Shown one piece after another: positions 1-6,920 of a stretch of DNA of 59,765 bases. The stretch spans positions 1 to 59,765 of the forward strand of contig PBNL01000011.1 in assembly GCA_002723115.1 (NCBI GenBank). Reading direction: 5' to 3'. Under the pieces are notes generated by a model. It was not told the origin of the DNA, searched no databases, and was given only the letters and a program-made list of their open reading frames with translations. Made by a program: the position numbers and the translations under genes. This DNA comes from Methanobacteriota archaeon. Lineage in GTDB: Bacteria; Bacteroidota; Bacteroidia; Flavobacteriales_D; Sanyastnellaceae. Every line of letters begins with the position of its first letter. The first letter of the stretch is position 1.

Positions 1-768
1 GTCAGGGTCAATTATCAAGTCATAGTCCTGGTCGTAATCATCGACCTCGAATCGAACTACAGTCGATCCATCTCTTTTTGTTTGGGCTTTATAGGCACAC
101 TCAACTTCGACAAGCTTAGTGTCTATGAGTTGGAAGGCATATGGCGAGCCTTCTATGATATGGCCTGTTGAGCCCAAGTCGTGGACGAGCGTTCCATCGG
201 ATTGAATGGAAACGTCCGTTCCTGTATGCTTGAGTTTTATGTCGCTTGGATCCCCCTCTGGCTTAATAATCCAGTCGTATTTGAGGCGCTTAGATCCGCG
301 AGCTGTTCCGTCCATTCTCATATTTATTCCAGGCCAAACCTCACTGTAATTCACCCTACTAACTGGCAATATCCCCTCAGCCCATGTAGATGGATCGTTG
401 CCTACATAGTAATTAACGTGATATCCTAATTCGTTTGCACCCGTCTTTATAGAAGCTGTATTTGCATCTACAAAGTCCACCTTCCAAGCGTGAGATTTTA
501 ATTCCTCTGGCGCCTGTGTTGCCTCATCGTGAGACCAAAGCTCGTTGTACCCCTCTCCTGCAACCCAAGCTGTCCATCCAGCCTCTTCCATCCAAAATAC
601 CCCATCGCTCAAATCTGCTCTGTACTGGATGAAATCGTCCCATTGTCCTTGGTTAGGAAGGAAGGCTATGTCGTGGGTTTGGGCTAAAGCATTCCCCCAA
701 TACAGAAAAGAAACGCTCATAAAAATGAGCGCAATCTTAGCAACTGTATTTGGCTTAGCTCTTAACAC
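1..768 (-). CDS. Secreted DUF7948-type protein, N-terminal part (cut by window edge)
   Basis: The frame is open from a GTG at 768 to the left edge, 256 codons with no stop. A signal peptide is visible: basic start, hydrophobic core, cleavage near A-L-A-Q at residues 27-30. After it come the marks of the DUF7948/SBBP-type N-terminal domain of large Bacteroidota surface proteins: N-Q-G-Q-W near residue 40, a Y-Y-V-G-N-D-P-S-W stretch, a V-W-P-G-I segment, and a final L-I-I-D-P at the edge. Such domains usually head long T9SS-secreted proteins with repeats and a sorting tail; that part lies outside the window. The GTG overlaps the gpsA stop (TAGTG), so the two are probably cotranscribed. An in-frame ATG at 720 is a less likely start because it would remove the basic part of the signal peptide. 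Function unknown. Confidence 0.75.
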   Translation of the reverse strand, partial: MLRAKPNTVAKIALIFMSVSFLYWGNALAQTHDIAFLPNQGQWDDFIQYRADLSDGVFWMEEAGWTAWVAGEGYNELWSHDEATQAPEELKSHAWKVDFVDANTASIKTGANELGYHVNYYVGNDPSTWAEGILPVSRVNYSEVWPGINMRMDGTARGSKRLKYDWIIKPEGDPSDIKLKHTGTDVSIQSDGTLVHDLGSTGHIIEGSPYAFQLIDTKLVEVECAYKAQTKRDGSTVVRFEVDDYDQDYDLIIDPD

Positions 769-1766
769 TAGCCCAAGTTATCAGACAAAAGCCTCATTTC
801 CAACACCGGAGACATGCGCTCATGTAAAATTCTGTACACAGCATCAGCGATTGGAATATCAACCTTGAATTTTTTATTCATCTCAAAAATGCCTTTTGCA
901 CCAGTCACCCCTTCCGCCACCATCTTCATCTCTATGACGGCTGATTTGACCGTGTGTCCATTACCAACCATTGTGCCAAGAGCCCTGTTGCGACTATTTA
1001 CACTGTACGCTGTAACAAGCAGATCACCTAAATAGGGACTACTCTTAATGTTTCTATCAATGTCGTGAACCGTGTCTATAAATCGCTTCATCTCTATCGC
1101 TGCATTGGAAATTAACACTGATATAAAGTTGTCTCCATAGCCCAAACCGTGCGCCAACCCCGCCCCCACCGCGTATACATTCTTAAGCACAGCAGCCAAC
1201 TCAGCTCCAAACACATCATCTGAAGTATTTACTCTGATATACCTCGTTCTCAAGTAAGGCGCAAACTCCTCTGCTTTCTCAGTAAGTGGACATGCAACCG
1301 TCAAATAAGACAACCTCTCCCTTGCCACTTCCTCTGCATGGCAGGGCCCGCAGACTATGCCTATGTTCTCATACGGAATGCCCAAACTCTTGTGCAAGTA
1401 CCTCGCTGGAATACTGTTAAACTGCGGAATCATTCCCTTGATTGCTGAAATAACAAGTTTGTTTTCGAGACCCTTGGGTTTATGCTTCACAAACGCATCG
1501 TGAAGGAACATCGATGGTATTGCAATGATGAGAATGTCGCTAGAATCAATTACCTCTTGCATGTTTCTCGAAAGGTTTAGCTTATCGATGGGAAATTGAA
1601 TCGATTCGATATACCTAGGATTGTGACCATACTTACCTAAATAATCAAACATATCCTCAGATCTAATCCACCAATTCAGCTGATCTAAATTCTCGCAAAG
1701 CATTTTGGCTAGTGCCGTTGCCCAGCTTCCACTTCCTAATAATCCAATTCTTAGACTTCCTGACAT
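768..1766 (-). CDS. gpsA: Glycerol-3-phosphate dehydrogenase [NAD(P)+]
   Basis: Cytosolic enzyme that interconverts dihydroxyacetone phosphate and sn-glycerol 3-phosphate, supplying the phospholipid backbone. At 332 aa it has the usual family length. An N-terminal Rossmann motif G-L-L-G-S-G-S-W-A-T-A-L-A is seen at residues 8-20. The catalytic-lysine segment L-K-N-V-Y-A-V-G-A-G and the late S-R-N-R-A-L-G substrate-site motif are present. It diverges from glyS with 66 bp between the two starts. Downstream, its TAG stop overlaps the start of the secreted protein at the left edge. No defect seen. Confidence 0.95.
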   Translation of the reverse strand: MSGSLRIGLLGSGSWATALAKMLCENLDQLNWWIRSEDMFDYLGKYGHNPRYIESIQFPIDKLNLSRNMQEVIDSSDILIIAIPSMFLHDAFVKHKPKGLENKLVISAIKGMIPQFNSIPARYLHKSLGIPYENIGIVCGPCHAEEVARERLSYLTVACPLTEKAEEFAPYLRTRYIRVNTSDDVFGAELAAVLKNVYAVGAGLAHGLGYGDNFISVLISNAAIEMKRFIDTVHDIDRNIKSSPYLGDLLVTAYSVNSRNRALGTMVGNGHTVKSAVIEMKMVAEGVTGAKGIFEMNKKFKVDIPIADAVYRILHERMSPVLEMRLLSDNLG

Positions 1767-1806
1767 AATTGCTAAGGTAAGACCTAGCTCTTTGTAACGA
1801 TATAGG

Positions 1807-1814
1807 TAACTTTG
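1807..1814 (+). promoter_or_regulatory. Candidate -7 element for glyS-pgk
   Basis: TAACTTTG matches the Bacteroidota -7 consensus TAnnTTTG exactly. It lies 18 nt before the glyS ATG at 1833. No TTG sits at the expected -33 spacing, so the call rests on one element. Confidence 0.4.
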
Positions 1815-1832
1815 CGCAAAACCTCAATTATA

Positions 1833-3368
1833 ATGAGCGCTGAAGACGGATTAAAAAAGGTAATTAGCCACGCAAAAGAGTATGGATTTGTGTTTCCTAG
1901 TAGTGAAATCTATGATGGGTTAAGCGCAGCTTACGACTATGGACAACTAGGTAGTGAGCTGAAAAACAACCTGAAACAGTACTGGTGGACTGCTATGGTG
2001 AGGATGAATGACAACATTGTTGGAATCGATGCGGCCATCTTTATGCATCCTACAACCTGGAAAGCTTCAGGTCACGTAGACGCGTTCAACGATCCCCTAA
2101 TCGACAACAAAAACAGCAAGAAACGCTATAGAGCTGATGTTCTTATTGAAGAATTCATTGGTAAGATTGAGTCGAAGATCAACAAGGATGTTGCGAAGGG
2201 TAAAAAGAGGTTTGGCGACGACTTTAACGAAGAAGAGTTCCGATCTACTAACCCAAACGTTCTCCGCAGACAGCAGAAAATTGACGGCATCAACGCAAAG
2301 TTTAAGGCTGCAATGGACGCCGATGACCTTGCTGCTGTTAAAGCGCTTATTGAAGAATTAGAGATTGCTTGTCCAATAAGCGGATCTAAGAATTGGACTG
2401 ACGTTAGGCAGTTTAATTTGATGTTCAAAACGGAGCTTGGGGCTGTTAGTGGCGATTCTGGTGTTGTTTACCTTCGACCTGAAACAGCCCAAGGAATTTT
2501 CGTGAACTATCTGAATGTTCAGAAGAGCGGAAGAATGAAGTTGCCGTTTGGTATAGCCCAAATCGGTAAGGCCTTCAGAAACGAAATCATCGCCCGCCAA
2601 TTCATATTCAGAATGCGCGAATTCGAACAGATGGAGATGCAGTTCTTCGTGAAGCCTGGCACACAAGAAGAATGGTACAACCATTGGAAGGAGGCAAGAA
2701 AGTCTTGGCATGCTTCGCTTGGAATGGGCGATGAAAACTACCGTTTCCACGACCACATAAAGCTCGCTCACTACGCAGATGCAGCCTGTGACATAGAGTT
2801 TAATTTCCCAATGGGATTCAAGGAACTCGAGGGAATTCACTCAAGAACTGATTTTGACTTAAAGTCACACGAAGAGCATTCTGGCAAGAAACTGAGATTC
2901 TTCGATCCAGAATCTAAAGAGAGCTTCATTCCTTATGTAGTCGAGACATCTATAGGACTTGACCGTTTGTTCCTGGCAGTATTGAGCAATGCATACACAG
3001 AAGAAACTCTTGATAGTGGCGCAACGAGGACTGTCCTAAGCATTCCTCCTGCTATTGCACCAATAAAGGCTGCTGTTCTTCCTTTGATTAAAAAGGATGG
3101 ACTTCCTGAAAAGGCCAAAGAAATTTTAGACCTACTACGTATCAACCACAACGTTCAGTACGACGAGAAAGACGCTATTGGTCGTCGTTACCGTCGCCAA
3201 GACGCAATTGGTACTCCTCTTTGCATAACCGTTGATCATGATTCGCTGAATGATAACGCAGTTACTGTAAGGGAAAGAGACGGTATGACTCAAGAAAGAG
3301 TCGCTATAGCCGACCTAGCATCTTATGTAGATTCAAAAGTGGGTATGCATACCCTTTTCAATAAATAA
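1833..3368 (+). CDS. glyS: Glycyl-tRNA synthetase (class II, single-chain alpha2 type)
   Basis: Charges tRNA-Gly with glycine. The N-terminus K-K-V-I-S-H-A-K-E-Y-G-F-V-F-P-S-S-E-I-Y, the G-L-S-A-A-Y-D-Y-G segment and the class II motif 2 region (F-R-N-E-I near residue 260) identify the eukaryote/archaea-like single-chain enzyme used by Bacteroidota rather than the alpha2-beta2 form. The C-terminal anticodon-binding domain ends with R-R-Y-R-R-Q-D and an R-E-R-D-G-M segment. ATG 1833 is chosen over an upstream in-frame TTG at 1812 because the family starts just before the K-K-V-I-S-H block and 1812 lies inside the likely promoter. About 511 aa. Its TAA overlaps the pgk ATG (TAATG), so the genes are translationally coupled. 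Confidence 0.96.
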   Translation: MSAEDGLKKVISHAKEYGFVFPSSEIYDGLSAAYDYGQLGSELKNNLKQYWWTAMVRMNDNIVGIDAAIFMHPTTWKASGHVDAFNDPLIDNKNSKKRYRADVLIEEFIGKIESKINKDVAKGKKRFGDDFNEEEFRSTNPNVLRRQQKIDGINAKFKAAMDADDLAAVKALIEELEIACPISGSKNWTDVRQFNLMFKTELGAVSGDSGVVYLRPETAQGIFVNYLNVQKSGRMKLPFGIAQIGKAFRNEIIARQFIFRMREFEQMEMQFFVKPGTQEEWYNHWKEARKSWHASLGMGDENYRFHDHIKLAHYADAACDIEFNFPMGFKELEGIHSRTDFDLKSHEEHSGKKLRFFDPESKESFIPYVVETSIGLDRLFLAVLSNAYTEETLDSGATRTVLSIPPAIAPIKAAVLPLIKKDGLPEKAKEILDLLRINHNVQYDEKDAIGRRYRRQDAIGTPLCITVDHDSLNDNAVTVRERDGMTQERVAIADLASYVDSKVGMHTLFNK

Positions 3369-4552
3369 TGGCATTATCTGACCTCAATATCAAGGGCAAA
3401 AGAGTCCTTGTGCGCGTTGATTTTAACGTCCCTCTTGACGATAATTTTGAAGTTCAAGACGACACTAGAATCAGAAGAGCACTTCCGACAATAAACCACT
3501 TATTAAAGGGTGGGGCTTCTGTGGTTCTGATGAGTCACCTAGGTCGACCCAAAGGAGTTAGCCCCGAATTCAGTCTCAAACACGTTGTTGGAAAACTTGA
3601 AGAATTGCTCGGCCAAAGCGTGAAATTCGCGGCTGATTGTGTTGGAGATGTAGCATTAGATGTTACCCATAACCTTAAGCCAGGTGAAGTGGCGCTCTTA
3701 GAAAATCTGAGATTTCATAAAGAGGAAAAGGAGGGTGATGAATTTTTTGCAGGTCAATTGGCTGAAAATGGCGATCTGTACGTGAATGACGCATTTGGAA
3801 CAGCTCACAGGTCTCATGCTTCTACTGCTGTAATTGCAAAATTCTTTCCTGTAGATAAAGAGTTTGGTCTTTTACTGCAGGGAGAAATTGATGCTTTAAG
3901 TAAGGTGATGTCAGAGCCTGCAAGCCCGCTTTTAGCGATAATTGGTGGGGCAAAGGTTAGTTCTAAGCTTGCTATACTTGAAAATCTAGTGGACAAAGTG
4001 GACAGGTTGATGATTGGTGGAGGTATGGCTTACACATTTGTCCTTGCTCAAGGAGGCCAAGTAGGAAACAGCCTTGTTGAAGAGGACATGGTGCCTCGAG
4101 CGCTAGATATACTTAAGAAAGCTGAAGCGAAAGGAGTAGAAGTTTACTTGCCAAACGATAGCGTAATCGCAGACACTTTCTCAGCTGAGGCTAATTCACA
4201 AAACTGTAATACCTCTGAAATTCCAAAAGGATGGATGGGGCTTGATATCGGTCCTGATTCAGCATCTAGGTTTGCAGAAGCTGTTAGAACGAGCAAAACA
4301 ATTCTATGGAACGGTCCAATGGGAGTGTTTGAATTTGAAAAATTCTCAAACGGAACGTTTACCGTTGCAATGGCATTAAAAGAAGCAACTGATTTAGGTG
4401 GTTACACTTTAATTGGAGGTGGCGATTCTATCGCTGCTATTAATGCTGCTAAACTAGCTGATCAAGTAAGCTATTTAAGTACAGGTGGTGGAGCAATGCT
4501 TGAATACCTTGAAGGAAAGGTGCTTCCTGGGATTGCGGCTATGGCTGAATAG
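3368..4552 (+). CDS. pgk: Phosphoglycerate kinase
   Basis: Glycolytic enzyme that makes ATP from 1,3-bisphosphoglycerate. The N-terminal motif V-R-V-D-F-N-V-P-L, the S-H-L-G-R-P-K-G loop, the N-D-A-F-G-T-A-H-R segment and the C-terminal W-N-G-P-M-G-V-F-E plus G-G-G-D-S nucleotide-site motifs are all visible. 394 aa is normal length. It starts on the overlapping TAATG of glyS. It ends 2 nt from the end of the convergent Lrp-type gene, leaving no room for a dedicated terminator. Confidence 0.97.
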   Translation: MALSDLNIKGKRVLVRVDFNVPLDDNFEVQDDTRIRRALPTINHLLKGGASVVLMSHLGRPKGVSPEFSLKHVVGKLEELLGQSVKFAADCVGDVALDVTHNLKPGEVALLENLRFHKEEKEGDEFFAGQLAENGDLYVNDAFGTAHRSHASTAVIAKFFPVDKEFGLLLQGEIDALSKVMSEPASPLLAIIGGAKVSSKLAILENLVDKVDRLMIGGGMAYTFVLAQGGQVGNSLVEEDMVPRALDILKKAEAKGVEVYLPNDSVIADTFSAEANSQNCNTSEIPKGWMGLDIGPDSASRFAEAVRTSKTILWNGPMGVFEFEKFSNGTFTVAMALKEATDLGGYTLIGGGDSIAAINAAKLADQVSYLSTGGGAMLEYLEGKVLPGIAAMAE

Positions 4553-4554
4553 TC

Positions 4555-5001
4555 TTATTTCTCAAGGATTTCGTTCATTACGAACATGCTTTTTACCTGT
4601 GCAATGTTGTCCATTGCTGCAAGTCTTCTCGAAATGAATTTGTGATACGAGTCCATATCTGCTACTTGTACTTCCAACATGTAATCTGACGATCCAGTTA
4701 AGTGGTAGCACGCCTTTACCTCTCTAAACTCTCCAATACTGTGTTCGAAATCTTCAAGAGCTGCCCTTTCGTGGAGTTTGAGGTTTACGCTACAAAAGGC
4801 CTTGATCTCTAATCCCATCTTGCGCCTATCTAATTTGACGGTATAGCCTTGAATTATTCCATCCGATTCCAGCCTTTTTACTCTAGCAAATACGGCAGAT
4901 CTACTTAGGCCAGTTAATTCGCTCAAATCCTGCATAGAAGATCTTCCGTCGAATCTTAAATGATCGACAATTGTTCGGTCTAAAGCATCTAGTAAATTCA
5001 T
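4555..5001 (-). CDS. Lrp/AsnC family transcriptional regulator
   Basis: Small DNA-binding regulator of amino-acid metabolism, 148 aa. An N-terminal winged HTH covers residues 4-55, with L-T-G-L-S-R-S-A-V-F-A-R-V-K-R-L as the recognition part. A C-terminal RAM (ligand-binding, oligomerising) domain follows, with the G-S-S-D-Y-M-L-E-V segment. It is divergent from the PLP-dependent Cys/Met enzyme, and a perfect 9-bp inverted repeat lies between them. This recalls the known mdeR/mdeA pair of Pseudomonas putida, in which an Lrp homologue controls methionine gamma-lyase. The target assignment is inference from arrangement. Confidence 0.92.
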   Translation of the reverse strand: MNLLDALDRTIVDHLRFDGRSSMQDLSELTGLSRSAVFARVKRLESDGIIQGYTVKLDRRKMGLEIKAFCSVNLKLHERAALEDFEHSIGEFREVKACYHLTGSSDYMLEVQVADMDSYHKFISRRLAAMDNIAQVKSMFVMNEILEK

Positions 5002-5070
5002 TTGTTCAGCCTATCTTGCGTTTCAACGTACAAATTAGCACAATTTATACTTATTTACGTTATTTTGATA

Positions 5071-5108
5071 CATTTGTTTTGTTCGGTTTAACAATGACGA
5101 AACAAATG
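5071..5108. promoter_or_regulatory. 9-bp inverted repeat between Lrp regulator and PLP enzyme, candidate operator
   Basis: CATTTGTTT at 5071-5079 and its exact reverse complement AAACAAATG at 5100-5108 have arm centres 29 bp apart, about three helical turns. The right arm ends 2 bp before a TACTTTTA element (5111-5118, one mismatch to TAnnTTTG) that lies directly before the enzyme start at 5123. A regulator bound here could block or shape that promoter. Confidence 0.5.
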
Positions 5109-5122
5109 CTTACTTTTATCCC

Positions 5123-6397
5123 ATGATGCCGAACAAAAACCACAGACTAGAAACACGTTCAATTTTTGCGGGTTATGACCCTGCTGAAAATTTTGGCGCT
5201 GTAAAGCCGCCTATTCATCTTGCATCTACTTTTATTTTCCCAGATGCAAGAACTGGTGCTGCACAAATGGAAACTGCTTACGGAATTGAGGGAGCAGAAA
5301 CTCCTCCTGAGGACGCCTTCATTTATTCTAGGCTAGGAAACCCAACCCTATCAGTAGCTGAAAAAAGACTTGCAACTTGGGACGACACTGATTTAGCGGC
5401 TTTTTTCTCTAGCGGTATGGCTGCTATTAGTACTGCTCTTATGGCTCATACATCAAAAGACAAGGCGCTTTGGTATGTCGGCCCATTATATGGCGGAACA
5501 CAACACATTATTGATGACATCATCCCAAAAATAGGGGTAGATGTTGTCAAACTAAACAGCTTAGAAGACCTCGACTCAATGAATGGCGCTCCTGGAATGA
5601 TTTACATGGAAACACCTGCAAATCCTACGTTACAGGTTCACGACATCAGCCTAGCTACAAAATGGGCGAAGGAGCATTCAACTGAAGAAGACAAAATAAT
5701 TGTTGCAGTAGACAACACGTTTTTGGGGCCAATCATTCAGCGCCCATTGGATCTTGGAGCAGACCTCAACCTTTATTCTGCAACAAAATATATTGGTGGC
5801 CACAGCGACGTTGTTGCTGGCGCGGTTAGCGGAAAGGAAGAAGCAATGGCTAAGGTTTTCGAGTACAGAACATTCTTTGGTGGAATGGCTGACCCATGGA
5901 CTAGCTGGCTTCTTGCACGTTCGATGGAAACGCTTCACGTTAGAGTAGATAGACAAGTTGAATCTGCTCGTAAAGTGCTTGACTATTTGCAAACTCAAAA
6001 CAACCTAAAGATCTTTTCTGCTTGGGAAGAGGATCTAGCTAAGGTTGGGGATTATAAATCAGCAGCAATTGTTCAGAAGCAACAAAAGAACGGTGGTGCT
6101 TTAATGGCAATAGAAATTCCTGGGGGACGCAACGCTGCCTTTGCATTTCTGGACTCATTAGACGTTTTCAAATTGGCTGTAAGTCTTGGTTCTACTGAAA
6201 GTTTGGCTGAACACCCTGCAAGCATGACCCACGCGGGAGTTAGCCCAGAAGAGAAAGAAAGAGCTGGAATTACTGAAGGACTAGTGAGGCTTTCTATAGG
6301 CCTAGAAAACTCCGATGACCTTATTGCCGACATTGAAAAAGCGCTTGAAGTTGCTCGTTTATCTTTGAAAGAAGAAACGAGCAAATGTCTAAGCTGA
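5123..6397 (+). CDS. PLP-dependent Cys/Met metabolism enzyme (methionine gamma-lyase / cystathionine gamma-synthase family)
   Basis: Fold-type I PLP enzyme, 424 aa. The Schiff-base lysine is in S-A-T-K-Y-I-G-G-H-S-D, the PLP-stacking tyrosine in L-Y-G-G-T, and the phosphate-binding S-S-G-M-A-A motif is present. The position that holds the functional cysteine in methionine gamma-lyase (Y-G-C-T) is glycine here, so a lyase activity on methionine is not assured. Cystathionine gamma-synthase or a related gamma-elimination is equally possible. An insert around residues 50-65 (Y-G-I-E-G-A-E-T-P-P-E-D) precedes the usual Y-S-R-L-G-N-P-T motif. Start is 5123 or the adjacent ATG at 5126. The next gene starts inside its last codons, so they are probably coexpressed. 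Confidence 0.85.
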   Translation: MMPNKNHRLETRSIFAGYDPAENFGAVKPPIHLASTFIFPDARTGAAQMETAYGIEGAETPPEDAFIYSRLGNPTLSVAEKRLATWDDTDLAAFFSSGMAAISTALMAHTSKDKALWYVGPLYGGTQHIIDDIIPKIGVDVVKLNSLEDLDSMNGAPGMIYMETPANPTLQVHDISLATKWAKEHSTEEDKIIVAVDNTFLGPIIQRPLDLGADLNLYSATKYIGGHSDVVAGAVSGKEEAMAKVFEYRTFFGGMADPWTSWLLARSMETLHVRVDRQVESARKVLDYLQTQNNLKIFSAWEEDLAKVGDYKSAAIVQKQQKNGGALMAIEIPGGRNAAFAFLDSLDVFKLAVSLGSTESLAEHPASMTHAGVSPEEKERAGITEGLVRLSIGLENSDDLIADIEKALEVARLSLKEETSKCLS

Positions 6398-6882
6398 AAA
6401 TTGTACTTGTGATTTGGGTCAGTATTGCAACTGGCAGTTTATTAGCCCAAACCTTTGTTTACACAGATCAACAAATGATCTGGAGTCAAATGGCCTGTCA
6501 CGTCGACAGGGGTTTGGTTAGAACAGGATCAGACTGGAGGGGTGAGATTGCATACACAGTTGAAAAAGATGAGATTTTCACTGGATTCAGCAATTCAGTA
6601 TTTGATTTGGCCTACACCTATAGAGAAGGAAAACTATACATCGGTGATTCTTACTTTACTGATGCTATTAGTTACACTTTTGACGAAGGGAAAATTTATG
6701 TTGGCGACAGCACATTCCCTCTAGATTTGGCATATACAATACGCCCAAACCTTAACTACAACGGCGTACTAAACGTTTACATTGAGGATAGCATAAGCCC
6801 TCTTGACATTGTAGCCTTTATGCAAGGCGCACCAACTGAAGCTGAAATTTTTGCGTTGTTGCTGACTTTAGCATTGTTATGA
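6385..6882 (+). CDS. Small secreted repeat protein (beta-flower-like repeats)
   Basis: 165 aa, with no family name I can prove. A clear signal peptide ends at L-L-A-Q (residue 22). The body is built of four to five imperfect units of about 20-27 residues with a core D-L-A-Y-T-x-x-E-G-K-x-Y-x-G-D-S, best kept in units 2 and 3 (residues 73-115). Regular alternation of A-Y-T and Y-x-G-D-S suggests short beta strands in a closed ring, as in the 4-fold beta-flower type proteins; that comparison is from memory. The ATG overlaps the last 13 nt of the PLP enzyme gene. Location is probably periplasm or outside. Confidence 0.7.
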   Translation: MSKLKIVLVIWVSIATGSLLAQTFVYTDQQMIWSQMACHVDRGLVRTGSDWRGEIAYTVEKDEIFTGFSNSVFDLAYTYREGKLYIGDSYFTDAISYTFDEGKIYVGDSTFPLDLAYTIRPNLNYNGVLNVYIEDSISPLDIVAFMQGAPTEAEIFALLLTLALL

Positions 6883-6883
6883 T

Positions 6884-6914
6884 TTGTGGTTTAGTCTCAG
6901 ACTAGCCAAATTTG
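6884..6914 (+). promoter_or_regulatory. Candidate promoter of the haloperoxidase-like gene
   Basis: TTG at 6884-6886, 20 bp, then CAAATTTG at 6907-6914 (one mismatch to TAnnTTTG). The expected transcript start is about 6918, only 3 nt before the ATG, so the mRNA would be nearly leaderless. Confidence 0.5.
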
Positions 6915-6920
6915 CAATAG

